64,000 bases of DNA from Intestinimonas massiliensis (ex Afouda et al. 2020) (lineage in GTDB: Bacteria > Bacillota > Clostridia > Oscillospirales > Oscillospiraceae): assembly GCF_001244995.1 (NCBI RefSeq), contig NZ_LN869529.1, forward strand, positions 2,002,957 through 2,066,956, read 5' to 3'. The position numbers and the translations under genes were made by a program. Each line of letters begins with the position of its first letter. Within the stretch, counting starts at the first letter, position 1. This document shows, piece by piece, positions 51,115 to 58,602 of the stretch. The notes below the pieces were generated by a model that saw only the letters and a program-made list of their open reading frames with translations, was not told the origin of the DNA and ran no database searches.

Positions 51115-52008
51115 CTATTTCCGCTTCTTATCCCGCAGATAAATGTGCTTGGTGTGGGGGTTGGAGGTCTGCCGCGCGTCCACCTCGAAGCGGGGCAGGC
51201 TTTTGATGAGGGTGGTGAGCTTGGAAAAGCCATAGTTTCGGGGGTCGAAGTCGGGTCTCTGTTTGGCCAGCAGGTTGCCCAGCTCTCCCATAAAGGCGTA
51301 GCCGTCCTCGTCCGCGATCATCTCCAGCGCGTCGGCGATCAGATCCACCATCTCCGGCGGCACTCCCCGCTCGGGTTCGGCGGCGGGCGGCTCCGGCACG
51401 GGGGGCTCCGGCGCAGGCTCCGGGACCTCGGCCGCCTTCTTCCGGCCCTTCCGGCTCTTGCCGGCGGCTGGCTCCTCCGGCCTGGCGGCGGACGGCTCTT
51501 CTTTGGCAACCTCCGCCTGCTCCTGGAGCTTCCGGGCCGCGGCCCGTGCCTTGTCCCCGGCAGCCCGTATGACCTCGATGTAGACAAATTTGTCGCAGGA
51601 AGCGATAAAAGGCTGGGGGGTCTTCTTCTCCCCCATGCCGATGACCTTCATCCCCGCCTCCCGCAGGCGGATTGCCAGCCGGGTGAAGTCCGAATCGCTG
51701 GAGACGATGACAAAGCCGTCGCACCGCCCGGTGTAGAGCACATCCATGGCGTCGATGATCATGGCCGAGTCGGTGGAGTTCTTGCCGGTGGTGTAGCTGT
51801 ACTGCTGGATGGGGGTGATGGCGTTCTCCAGCAGGATGGGTTTCCAGGAGGCCATATTGGGGGTGGTCCAGTCTCCGTAGATGCGCTTGATGGTGGGGGT
51901 GCCGTAGACGGCGATCTCCGCCATCACGTCCCGCATGGCGGTCCGGGAGGCGTTGTCCGCGTCGATGAGCACCGCCAGGCGCAGATCTCTGTCATTTTGC
52001 TGTGGCAT
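51115..52008 (-). CDS. NYN domain ribonuclease-like protein with OST-HTH/LOTUS domain
   Basis: A 297-residue protein. Residues about 8-150 form a NYN (PIN-like) domain: LAVLIDADNAS with acidic metal ligands, IKRIYGDWTTPNM, and GFVIVSSDSDFTRLAIRLREAGMKVIGMGE. A Lys/Ala/Pro/Glu-rich linker (about 165-225) leads to a C-terminal OST-HTH (LOTUS) winged helix (about 228-296; ADEDGYAFMGELGNLLAKQRPDFDPRNYGFSKLTTLIKSL). The pair is known in a widespread bacterial family presumed to bind and cut RNA. ATG 52008 follows AGGGAGG. It lies 11 bp after the D-aminopeptidase gene and shares its transcript. Confidence 0.92.
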   Translation of the reverse strand: MPQQNDRDLRLAVLIDADNASRTAMRDVMAEIAVYGTPTIKRIYGDWTTPNMASWKPILLENAITPIQQYSYTTGKNSTDSAMIIDAMDVLYTGRCDGFVIVSSDSDFTRLAIRLREAGMKVIGMGEKKTPQPFIASCDKFVYIEVIRAAGDKARAAARKLQEQAEVAKEEPSAARPEEPAAGKSRKGRKKAAEVPEPAPEPPVPEPPAAEPERGVPPEMVDLIADALEMIADEDGYAFMGELGNLLAKQRPDFDPRNYGFSKLTTLIKSLPRFEVDARQTSNPHTKHIYLRDKKRK

Positions 52009-52019
52009 GTGATCCTCCC

Positions 52020-52826
52020 TTAGTCGCTGAGCACGAAATGGAAATAGCGCAGCATCTCGTACCAGTCGTCGCTGTCGAAGCATACATTTTTGCCGTCCTC
52101 CAGCCGGGCGCCGGGGTAGAAGCTCTTGGAGTAGGCCAGCTTGTGTTCCCGGAACCGGATGACCGACTCGAAATGGTCGGGCATGTGCACCCGGCACCGG
52201 TCGGCTTTTTTCACCGCCTCCTCGGCGCCCGCCCGGATGCGCTCCACCGCCACCGCCGGGTGGAGGGAGACCACCCCTCCGCCCACACCCCGATTGACAG
52301 GGACAGTGACGATCTCGGGGATGAGCTCCCGGGCGAAGGCGCACAGGTCGGCGTCGCCGGACAGGAAGGCCACCGGCACGCCGTAATAGCCGGCGGTGTA
52401 GGAATTGAGAAGAAACTCGCTGGCCCGCACGCCATTGATGGCAACGTACTCGTTGCCCAGGTTCATGGTGTGGCTGAGGGGATTGCCGGGGCAGGCGGCC
52501 CAGGCGTGATAGCCCGTGAAGAGCACCGCCCCGAAGGGGGCGGAATCCAGTCCCGACATCATGGACAGCGGGTCCCCGGTCCACCCCCGCAGGATGCGCG
52601 TCTCTCTGGGCAGGGCGGTGGGGTCAAGATTGCGGGCGGTGTCGTGGGCATCCTTCAGGAGAATATCTTCCGCCCCCGCCGCCACGGCTCCGGCGCAGGC
52701 GGCGGCTACCTCCCGGGTCATCTGCTGCTGGAAGGGCCGGTAATCGTCCATGGTCTTGCGCTCGGTCTCGGACCAGTCGGCGATGCCGCAGGTCCCCTCG
52801 ATGTCGGCGCTGATATAGATCTGCAT
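52020..52826 (-). CDS. M55 family D-aminopeptidase (DppA-like)
   Basis: A 268-residue zinc peptidase. The N-terminus ISADIEGTCGI carries the metal ligands Asp8 and Glu10; LKDAHDTARNLDP, LFTGYHAWA, NEYVAINGVRASEFLLNSYTAGYYGVPVAFLSGD and SLHPAVAVERIR follow the DppA pattern. B. subtilis DppA removes D-Ala from D-Ala-D-Ala during sporulation-phase peptide use. ATG 52826 follows AAGGAGTG. It is the first gene of an operon with the NYN protein. Confidence 0.9.
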   Translation of the reverse strand: MQIYISADIEGTCGIADWSETERKTMDDYRPFQQQMTREVAAACAGAVAAGAEDILLKDAHDTARNLDPTALPRETRILRGWTGDPLSMMSGLDSAPFGAVLFTGYHAWAACPGNPLSHTMNLGNEYVAINGVRASEFLLNSYTAGYYGVPVAFLSGDADLCAFARELIPEIVTVPVNRGVGGGVVSLHPAVAVERIRAGAEEAVKKADRCRVHMPDHFESVIRFREHKLAYSKSFYPGARLEDGKNVCFDSDDWYEMLRYFHFVLSD

Positions 52827-53044
52827 TGCTGTACACTCCTTTTTCTCTCCGACGGGGCGGTTTCGCCCCGATATTTTCCTTTTTAAGTATACCACATCCC
52901 TTTTTCTTTGGATACAGCAACCTGTGGGACTTTTGGGCAATTTTTGTCGCTTTGTGGAAAAATTTTTCTCAATTTCCGGTTGGTATTGTCCTCCGCCGCG
53001 TGTTTGTGATACAGTATAGATACGCTGCGAAAGGGGGAAGGCGC

Positions 53045-53587
53045 ATGCCGCCCGGCCTGACCGCGCTGGAGCTGGAGACGGATCGCGCTCTGCTCCAGCA
53101 GATCTACGAGCAATATGAGCCCCGGATGTACCGTGTGGCCCTGCAGGTGCTGAAGTCCTCCGTCCTGGCGGAGGACGCCGTTCACGATGCGTTTCTCAAG
53201 CTCATCAAACATTTTTCCGAAATCCGCAAAATTTCCTGTAAGGAATTGGAGCCCTTCGTCGTTATTATAGTGAAACGGACTGCGCTGGACCTGCTCAAGC
53301 AGGAGAAGCGGCTGACCTCGCTGGAGGACGGCTGGGACCCGCCCGCCGGGTCCGGTCCCGAAACCGAGACCGCCTACCACCGCCTGGTGGAGCTGATCCG
53401 CTCCATGCCGGACACCTACCGGGAGGTGCTGGAGCTGCGCTGCGTGCTGGAGTGGTCCAACAAGGACATCGCCCGGCGACTCTCCCTATCGGAAAATGCC
53501 GTGGCGGTGCGTCTGATGCGGGGCAAAGCCTTGCTGCAAAACAAACTGGAACAGGAGGGGTACGGCCGTGAAGGATTCGGAATTTGA
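53045..53587 (+). CDS. RNA polymerase sigma factor, sigma-70 family (ECF-like)
   Basis: A 180-residue sigma factor with region 2 (about 15-90; LQQIYEQYEPRMYRVALQVLKSSVLAEDAVHDAFLKLIKHFSEI) and region 4 (about 115-165; LIRSMPDTYREVLELRCVLEWSNKDIARRLSLSENAVAVRLMRGKALL); regions 1 and 3 are absent. ATG 53045 follows AAAGGGGGAAGG. The next gene starts inside its last 20 bases and encodes a membrane protein that is probably its anti-sigma factor. The 218 bp before it are AT-rich and probably hold an autoregulated promoter. Confidence 0.92.
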   Translation: MPPGLTALELETDRALLQQIYEQYEPRMYRVALQVLKSSVLAEDAVHDAFLKLIKHFSEIRKISCKELEPFVVIIVKRTALDLLKQEKRLTSLEDGWDPPAGSGPETETAYHRLVELIRSMPDTYREVLELRCVLEWSNKDIARRLSLSENAVAVRLMRGKALLQNKLEQEGYGREGFGI

Positions 53588-54287
53588 CGCTCTGCTGCGC
53601 AGCGCCCTTCTGGAGGCCGCCCGACTGGATGCCGAGGCCCTGACGGAGGGTGAGACCGAGGCGCCATCCCGCTCGCTGGAGTATCAGGCCGAAATGGCCG
53701 CCCTGCTGCGGGACCCCATCCGCGGCGGTGCCCGGCCCAAGGTCCGGCCCGGCCTGTGGCGGCGCAGCCGCCTGTTCCGCTCGGCGGCCTGTCTGGCGCT
53801 GGGGGCGGTCCTGTGCCTGGGCAGCGCCGTGACCTTCAGCCCGAGCGCCCGGGCCTGGGTGGTCCACTTCTTCAGCCAGCGCTTTGAGGACCACTCCGCC
53901 TTCTCCTTCCAGGGGGATGGGATGGACGGCCCGGACGACGTCCTCTACCGGCCCACCTACCTCCCCGCGGGCTATATGGAGGACCGCTCCCAGGGCGATC
54001 TGCCCGAGGATATGGCCATCTACGTCAACGATCAGGAGCAGTTCCTCTACTTCTCCTATATGGCCGGCAACACCGCCGGCACCTTCGCCGTGGACAACGA
54101 GCACTCCACGGAAAAGCTCATCACCATCGGCAAGGACTGTCAGGCCCATCTGCTGGAGACCATCAGTCCCGACTATCCCAGCTTCCTCATCTGGATGGAC
54201 GAGGAGAAGGGGGCGGCCTTCCTCATCGACGGCTACGTCTCCCCTGAGGAGCTCATCCGGGTGGCGGAGAGCGTGCAGGCGCAGTAA
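53568..54287 (+). CDS. Putative anti-sigma factor with DUF4367-like extracellular domain
   Basis: A 239-residue protein: a cytoplasmic acidic N-terminus (1-60, MKDSEFDALLRSALLEAARLDAE), a single membrane helix (about 70-92, SAACLALGAVLCLGSAVTF) and an outer domain (about 100-239) resembling DUF4367 (RPTYLPAGYMEDRSQGD...MAIYVNDQEQFLYFSYM...). The start is GTG, with AGGAGG upstream, 20 bases inside the sigma gene. This gene order, overlap and topology point to a membrane anti-sigma factor; the N-terminus lacks an obvious zinc-binding HxxxCxxC motif. Confidence 0.85.
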   Translation: MKDSEFDALLRSALLEAARLDAEALTEGETEAPSRSLEYQAEMAALLRDPIRGGARPKVRPGLWRRSRLFRSAACLALGAVLCLGSAVTFSPSARAWVVHFFSQRFEDHSAFSFQGDGMDGPDDVLYRPTYLPAGYMEDRSQGDLPEDMAIYVNDQEQFLYFSYMAGNTAGTFAVDNEHSTEKLITIGKDCQAHLLETISPDYPSFLIWMDEEKGAAFLIDGYVSPEELIRVAESVQAQ

Positions 54288-54326
54288 GCGCCCGGTCTGC
54301 ATCCATCTTTACGGGAGGGAGCCGCG

Positions 54327-54698
54327 ATGAAGAAAACGCCAAGACATACCGCCGTCTGGTTCGTCGTCACTTTTGCGGTGTGCGCTCTGGCGCTGGGTAC
54401 CTTCTACCGGACCAGCGCCCAGGGTGAGCTGTCCCCCCATGTGCGCTATCAGGGGGAGTATTACGCCTGCCTGCATGACCAGCCTCTGGACTACGGCCGG
54501 CTGGAGGAGCGGCTTCTCCCCGCCGGCGTGGTGGATACCCTGGTGGAGGAACGGGCGGAGCGGGACTTTCAGACCAACTGCGAGGCCTACTGGGGCGGCG
54601 GGCTGTACCGGGACCCCAGCCAGGCGGACACACTCTACCTCCGGCTGAACGCCAATACGCCGGAGGAGACGCTGCTGCTGCTGGAAAAGGCAGCCTGA
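54327..54698 (+). CDS. Exported or membrane-anchored 123-residue protein of unknown function
   Basis: The N-terminus has a basic stretch and a helix at about 9-26 (TAVWFVVTFAVCALALGTFY), then a soluble outer part with two cysteines (ACLHDQP near residue 48, TNCEAYW near 84), which might form a disulfide. It follows the anti-sigma gene by 39 bp with GGGAGGG upstream and ends at a terminator, so it is part of the sigma operon. I know no family; a signal-sensing accessory is a reasonable guess. Confidence 0.75.
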   Translation: MKKTPRHTAVWFVVTFAVCALALGTFYRTSAQGELSPHVRYQGEYYACLHDQPLDYGRLEERLLPAGVVDTLVEERAERDFQTNCEAYWGGGLYRDPSQADTLYLRLNANTPEETLLLLEKAA

Positions 54699-54712
54699 AC
54701 TTCACGGAAAAG

Positions 54713-54738
54713 CGCCGGGGCAATGCCCCGGCGCTCTG
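54713..54738. terminator. Hairpin between the sigma operon and hpf
   Basis: AGCGCCGGGGC-AAT-GCCCCGGCGCT; short T-rich tail only. Confidence 0.7.
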
Positions 54739-54748
54739 TGGTTTCGTA

Positions 54749-55291
54749 TTACAGCGCGTCCTCGATGAGGCCGTAGCCGCCGTTTTCTCTTTTATACACC
54801 ACGGAGAAGGCTCCGCCGGCATCCTCGTTCTTGAAGGCGAAGAAGGCGTGGTCCACCAGGTTCATCTGGAGGATGGCCTCTTCCTGGGTCATGGGCTTGA
54901 TGGGGAAGCGCTTGACCCGCTCGATCCTGAACTCCTCCTCCTCCTCGGGCACGAAGTCCGAGACCTCCGCCACATCCACGGACCGCTCGAAGGCGTCCTT
55001 GCGCAGACGTTTTTCCAGGCGGGCCTTGTTCTTGCGGATCTGACGCTCGATGGTGGACACGGCCGCGTCGATGGAGGCCCGCATGTCGGAGGTGCTCTCG
55101 GAGGCGCGGAGGATCATACTGCCGGAGCGGACGGTAACCTCGGCCCGGTTCCGGTCCTTTTCTACGCTAAAAGTAATGGCAGCCTCCGCTTCGCTGCTGA
55201 AATAGCGGTCCAGCTTGCCCACCTTTTTTTCGGCGTAGGCATGGACGGATGCAGGCAGGGTGACCTTCTTGTCGGTGAATACGAATTTCAT
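54749..55291 (-). CDS. hpf: Long-form ribosome hibernation-promoting factor
   Basis: A 180-residue protein. N-terminal ribosome-binding domain (about 1-100; FTDKKVTLPASVHAYAEKKVGKLDRYF...EVTVRSGSMILRASESTSDMRASIDAAVSTIERQIRKNKARL) and C-terminal dimerisation domain (about 120-178; IERVKRFPIKPMTQEEAILQMNLVDHAFFAFKNEDAGGAFSVVYKRENGGYGLIE). Long HPF dimerises 70S ribosomes into inactive 100S particles in stationary phase. ATG 55291 follows GAAGGAG. A TATAAT on the minus strand at 55376-55371 is the likely -10. Confidence 0.96.
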   Translation of the reverse strand: MKFVFTDKKVTLPASVHAYAEKKVGKLDRYFSSEAEAAITFSVEKDRNRAEVTVRSGSMILRASESTSDMRASIDAAVSTIERQIRKNKARLEKRLRKDAFERSVDVAEVSDFVPEEEEEFRIERVKRFPIKPMTQEEAILQMNLVDHAFFAFKNEDAGGAFSVVYKRENGGYGLIEDAL

Positions 55292-55453
55292 TCGATTCAG
55301 CTCCTTCTTCCGCCCCCGGTGGGGGGCTATCGTTGACGGCGGACGGAGTGCCCGTCCTCCGGGTATTTTTATTATACCAGCTTTCCCCCAAAAAGTCACC
55401 GCCAATCTGGAAATATTCTGTGAACTTTTCACAATGTGCGTTTGGAGCGGCCG

Positions 55454-56617
55454 TCAGCCCTTGACCTGTTTTCCCCCGATGAACACATAGCGCACCTTCC
55501 CGTTCCAGTCCAGTGGATGGCCGGTGGTGACCACAATATCGGCGTCCTTGCCCGGCTCCAGAGAGCCTACCCGTTTGTCCAGACCGGCCAGCCGGGCGGG
55601 ATGGATGGTGATGGCGGCCAGGGCCTCCTCGGGCTCCAGACCGCCCCGGACCGCCAGAGCGGCGCAGATGGGCAGGTATTGGATGGGGATCACCGGGTGG
55701 TCGGTGCAGATGGCCACCGGCACCCCCGCTCGGGCCAGAATGGCCGGATTCTCGATGGTCAGGTTGGCCAATTCCGGCTTGCTGCGGTCGGTGAGGCTGG
55801 GCCCGGTGATGACCCCCGCCCCCTCCGCCGCCAGCAGCTCGGGCAGCAGGTGGCCCTCGGTGCCGTGGACGATGACGTATTTCAGGCCGAACTCCCGGCA
55901 GATCCGCACCGCGGTGGCAATGTCATCCGCCCGGTGGGCGTGGATGTGGACGGGCAGCTCCCCCCGCAGGACGGGGATCAGGGCCTCCAGCTTGGCGTCG
56001 TAATCCGGTGCGTCGGTATCCTCCTCGGCATCGGCCTTGTCCTGCTTGTCCATGTACTCCAGGGTCTTGGAGAGCTCCTGCCGGATGACCGCCGCGGTGG
56101 CCATCCGGGTGATGGGGGTCTCCTTGCGCTCGTTATACACTGTTTTGGGATTCTCCCCCAGGGCCATCTTCATGGCCGCCGGGGCCCGGAGCACCATCTC
56201 GTCCACCCACCGTCCGTCGGTCTTGATGGCGGCAAACTGCCCGGCGATGGGATTGGCGCTGCCCGGCCCGGTGAGCACCGTGGTGACGCCCCCCTCCCGG
56301 GCCTCGTGAAAGCAGCGGTCCTGGGGATTGATGGCGTCGATGGCCCTAAGCTGTGGGGTACAGGGGTCGGTGGACTCGTTGCCGTCGTCGGCCTCAAAGC
56401 CCAGAGCATTGCCGAACATACCCAGATGGCAATGGGCGTCGATGAAACCGGGCAGGATGTGCCCGCCCCCGGCGTCGTACACCGGGCCGGCCCCCGCCGC
56501 GGTCCGGGCGGACATCTCCCCCACCGCCCGGATCTTTCCATTCTCTACCTCCACATAGCCGTGGGGGATCACCGGCCCAGCCATAGTGTGGACCACTCCG
56601 TTGAGGATGCGCATCAT
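55454..56617 (-). CDS. Metal-dependent amidohydrolase, imidazolonepropionase-like
   Basis: A 387-residue cytoplasmic amidohydrolase. Metal motif DAHCHLG (about residue 60), carboxylated-Lys region near the GGVTTVLTGPGSANPIAG segment, IHAHRADDI (about 225), VHGTEGH and ICTDHPVIP (late Asp), closing with GSLEPGKDADIVVTTGHPLDWN. Members cleave cyclic or N-acyl amides; the natural substrate of this clostridial type is unknown. ATG 56617 follows AAGGCGG. Its last 90 bp have a degraded copy inside the S1 gene 1.56 kb upstream. Confidence 0.9.
   Translation of the reverse strand: MMRILNGVVHTMAGPVIPHGYVEVENGKIRAVGEMSARTAAGAGPVYDAGGGHILPGFIDAHCHLGMFGNALGFEADDGNESTDPCTPQLRAIDAINPQDRCFHEAREGGVTTVLTGPGSANPIAGQFAAIKTDGRWVDEMVLRAPAAMKMALGENPKTVYNERKETPITRMATAAVIRQELSKTLEYMDKQDKADAEEDTDAPDYDAKLEALIPVLRGELPVHIHAHRADDIATAVRICREFGLKYVIVHGTEGHLLPELLAAEGAGVITGPSLTDRSKPELANLTIENPAILARAGVPVAICTDHPVIPIQYLPICAALAVRGGLEPEEALAAITIHPARLAGLDKRVGSLEPGKDADIVVTTGHPLDWNGKVRYVFIGGKQVKG
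55461..55550. repeat. Source copy of a degraded duplication (amidohydrolase 3' end)
   Basis: Aligns without gaps, at a constant offset of 1556, to 57017-57106: about 75 of 90 bases identical by hand count. This copy is the intact coding one. Confidence 0.8.
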
Positions 56618-56747
56618 GATTTTCCGCCTTTCGACAAAAGTTCTCATTGACATTTTTAGGAAGTTTATGTAAGATAGGCTTGTACGCGAGGAAGCGTATT
56701 CCCACTCTGGCTGGAGTTCATTCCATTCTCCCGCACAATCCCCTTCT

Positions 56748-56784
56748 TTGAGCGCCCTGGTGCTTCCGGGCGCTCCCTTTTTTG
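56748..56784 (+). terminator. Terminator-like hairpin pointing rightward
   Basis: GAGCGCCC, ten-base loop, GGGCGCTC then CCTTTTTT. No plus-strand gene precedes it, so either it ends an unannotated transcript or it is fortuitous. Confidence 0.4.
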
Positions 56785-56792
56785 CCCCGGAC

Positions 56793-56828
56793 AAAAAAAG
56801 GGCGCGGCCTCCGGCCGCGCGCTTTTTC
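56793..56828 (-). terminator. Terminator of the yabP-yabQ-divIC-S1 cluster
   Basis: GCGCGGCC-TCC-GGCCGCGC extended by flanking GC pairs, with T-runs on both strands. It lies six bases beyond the true end of the S1 reading frame at 56834. Confidence 0.85.
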
Positions 56829-56833
56829 CATTT

Positions 56834-57004
56834 TTACTTGCGTCCTCCGCGGCGGGAGCTCTTCTTCTCTAAGTACCGCATCTCGGACAGCTTGCTGTCC
56901 GAGGCCTGCATAAAGTGCTTGAGGCGGTCCTCAAAGGTCTCCGGCTCGGCAGGCTGCGCGCCGCGAAAGCCGCCGGAACGGCCGCCCTGGCGGGGTGCGC
57001 TCTT
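56834..57004 (-). pseudogene. Displaced C-terminal coding segment of the S1-domain gene
   Basis: Directly after the TAA at 57005-57007, and in the same frame, comes KSAPRQGGRSGGFRGAQPAE, then a segment ending LEKKSSRRGGRK and a stop at 56834. A Gly/Arg-rich linker, a helix of the type FEDRLKHFMQASDSKLSEM and a basic tail are what S1/YabR proteins of this group carry at their C-terminus. It therefore belongs to the S1 gene and is cut off by the foreign stretch 57008-57205. Confidence 0.75.
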
Positions 57005-57439
57005 TTACACATCTCCTTGACCTGGTTTTCCCCGATGAACACATCGCGCACCTTCCCCTTCCCGTCCCCTGGGTGGGCCGGGGTGGCCCCAATATCGGCG
57101 TGCCTGCCGGGGGCGGAGGCCCGGGCGGGGGGGACCGCCCTGGCGGCGCCCTGGGGGGTGGCCCGCGGCCGGGCCCGGCGCGGGCCGCGGGGGGCGGGGA
57201 GGAGGATCCATCGCCTTTTTGATGGACAGATTGATGCGGTTGTTGTCATCAATGCCGATGACCTTCACCTTGACCTCCTGTCCCTCCGTGAGGTAGTCCT
57301 TGACGTCGTTCACGTAGGAATAGGCGATCTCCGAAATGTGCACCAGCCCGGACCGGCCGCCGGGCAGAGACACAAACGCGCCGAATTTTGTGATTCCTGT
57401 CACTTTTCCTTCCAGGATCGAACCAACACCAAACTCCAT
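57005..57439 (-). CDS. S1 domain RNA-binding protein (YabR-like), interrupted near its C-terminus
   Basis: The first 80 residues are a complete S1 domain: FGVGSILEGKVTGITKFGAFVSLPGGRSGLVHISEIAYSYV...EGQEVKVKVIGIDDNNRINLSIKKA. The remaining 64 residues, PPRPPRPAPGPAAGHPPGRR and onward, come from a GC-saturated stretch that continues into a degraded copy of the amidohydrolase 3' end and reaches a stop at 57005; the normal tail lies in frame just after it. Thus the gene is either disrupted by an insertion or the assembly is wrong here. The product should bind RNA/ribosomes. It follows divIC by 45 bp, as yabR does in Bacillus. The start follows AAGGAGG at a long 14-base spacing. Confidence 0.8.
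   Translation of the reverse strand: MEFGVGSILEGKVTGITKFGAFVSLPGGRSGLVHISEIAYSYVNDVKDYLTEGQEVKVKVIGIDDNNRINLSIKKAMDPPPRPPRPAPGPAAGHPPGRRQGGPPRPGLRPRQARRYWGHPGPPRGREGEGARCVHRGKPGQGDV
57017..57106. repeat. Degraded GC-shifted copy of the amidohydrolase 3' end
   Basis: Gapless match to 55461-55550. Of about 15 mismatches all but one change to G or C in this copy. Identity is about 93% in the first 40 bases and falls rightward; beyond 57106 it is lost in about 100 bases of nearly pure G and C. Confidence 0.75.
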
Positions 57440-57484
57440 ACCTTTTGCTAAATCCTCCTTGCAATTTACCCCGGGGACCCTCGC

Positions 57485-57763
57485 TCAGTTCGAGGCGATG
57501 AAAATGCGCTCGTCCGGCGCAGCCAGGCCCAGCCTGTCGCGGGCAATGTCCTGGATGCGCTCAGGGTCGCCGCTGTTTTCCACGTCGTCGGCCAGGTCGG
57601 CGTTTGCCTGGGTCTGCGCCGCCACCTGCCGGCTCAGGTCGTCCCGCTCCGCCTGGGCGGAGGCGATCTGTCCCTGCAGATTCAGGAGAGAAGTCGCCAG
57701 GTAAATCAGCAGAGCGAGTACGACGATTTTTGTGAGCAGACCCGCCTTTTTTGTCTTTACCAC
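57485..57763 (-). CDS. divIC: Septum formation initiator, DivIC/FtsB family
   Basis: A 92-residue bitopic division protein: a short basic N-terminus, a membrane helix (about 9-27, LLTKIVVLALLIYLATSLL), a coiled coil (about 28-65, LQGQIASAQAERDDLSRQVAAQTQANADLADDV) and the conserved end SGDPERIQDIARDRLGLAAPDERIF. It joins FtsL and DivIB in the divisome. The start is GTG at 57763 with AAAGGGGG upstream. It lies inside the 3' part of the yabQ reading frame (203-bp overlap) and before the S1 gene, the Bacillus order. Confidence 0.93.
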   Translation of the reverse strand: MVKTKKAGLLTKIVVLALLIYLATSLLNLQGQIASAQAERDDLSRQVAAQTQANADLADDVENSGDPERIQDIARDRLGLAAPDERIFIASN

Positions 57764-58250
57764 GGCCCTTTTCCCCCTTTTCCGCGCCCTGATTTCGCTT
57801 CAGGGTCTCCATTTCTCCGGGTATCAGCCTTATTTTATACCATCTCCGGCCATAATGAAAGATATTTTTTGCAATTTTAATAAGTTTTTTACACAGAAGG
57901 CCCAGCCAAATCATGGGCAGGGCGGCCAGATGGCAGAGATAAGCGATCCCGTCGGCCAGCAGGCCCGCGAGAAAGAGGGCGGGGCGGCTGAGGAGGAGGA
58001 AATAGAATACCGCCCCCACCCCCACGGCGATGACCATAAAGATCCGCAGCCGCCCTCCGGTGGCCACGGCGTAGACGAAAAGGGCGGCGGTGAGCAGGAG
58101 CCAAAAGAGGAAATCCAGGACGGGGCCCAGCAGGGGGAGGCGTAGCCTGCGCCGGAGGACCCGCATCAGGTCGTAGACCAGGCCCGCCCCCATGCCCAAG
58201 ATCGCCGCCCCGGCAAAGGTAAGAGCCTGGTCCCACAGGTCGATGCCCAT
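57561..58250 (-). CDS. yabQ: Spore cortex biosynthesis protein YabQ, with overlapping C-terminal extension
   Basis: A 229-residue frame. The N-terminal 125 residues hold about four helices (LTFAGAAILGMGAGLVYDLMRVLRR...; LGPVLDFLFWLLLTAALFVYAV; IFMVIAVGVGAVFYFLLLSRPALFLAGLL), the YabQ pattern, ending near FHYGRRWYKIRL. Beyond about residue 160 the frame is a basic, low-complexity read of the divIC gene in another phase. Usual YabQ proteins end before that, so the stop codon may have been lost by mutation or a sequencing frameshift. It is needed for spore cortex formation in B. subtilis. ATG 58250 starts two bases before the end of the yabP stop region (TAGGATG). Confidence 0.85.
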   Translation of the reverse strand: MGIDLWDQALTFAGAAILGMGAGLVYDLMRVLRRRLRLPLLGPVLDFLFWLLLTAALFVYAVATGGRLRIFMVIAVGVGAVFYFLLLSRPALFLAGLLADGIAYLCHLAALPMIWLGLLCKKLIKIAKNIFHYGRRWYKIRLIPGEMETLKRNQGAEKGEKGRGKDKKGGSAHKNRRTRSADLPGDFSPESAGTDRLRPGGAGRPEPAGGGADPGKRRPGRRRGKQRRP

Positions 58251-58251
58251 C

Positions 58252-58539
58252 CTACCGGAACAGCCGGGCGAAGAACCCGCCCCGGTCCCCGGCATCGTCC
58301 TCATAGGTGAGGGAGTCCACCGAGCCCTCCACCTTCAGGTCCCCGCCGTCCAGACTCAGCTTCTCGATGTGCAGGTCCTCCCCCCGCACCACCAGGGAAC
58401 CTTTGGAGGTGGACATGACGATGGTGGTTTCGTCAAAGCTCTCCACCTCCTCCACTCCGGAGACCGTCAGGGACTCCCGTCCCTCCAAAATCACGTGGTG
58501 GGCCGCCTCCGGACGGACCCGTTTCTCCTCGTATTGCAT
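58252..58539 (-). CDS. yabP: Sporulation protein YabP
   Basis: A 95-residue protein: HHVILEGRESLTVSGVEEVESFDETTIVMSTSKGSLVVRGEDLHIEKLSLDGGDLKVEGSVDSLTYED, the YabP/YqfC fold of repeated beta strands used in spore cortex assembly, with a C-terminal GGFFARLFR. ATG 58539 was chosen over 58572 because the family starts near here; its ribosome-binding site (AAAGGCGGGA) is moderate. It heads the yabP-yabQ-divIC-S1 operon. Confidence 0.92.
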   Translation of the reverse strand: MQYEEKRVRPEAAHHVILEGRESLTVSGVEEVESFDETTIVMSTSKGSLVVRGEDLHIEKLSLDGGDLKVEGSVDSLTYEDDAGDRGGFFARLFR

Positions 58540-58602
58540 CCTGATCCCGCCTTTCCCACAGCTTTGTACCATCTTATGGGACAGGGCGGTCAGATATGCT
58601 TC

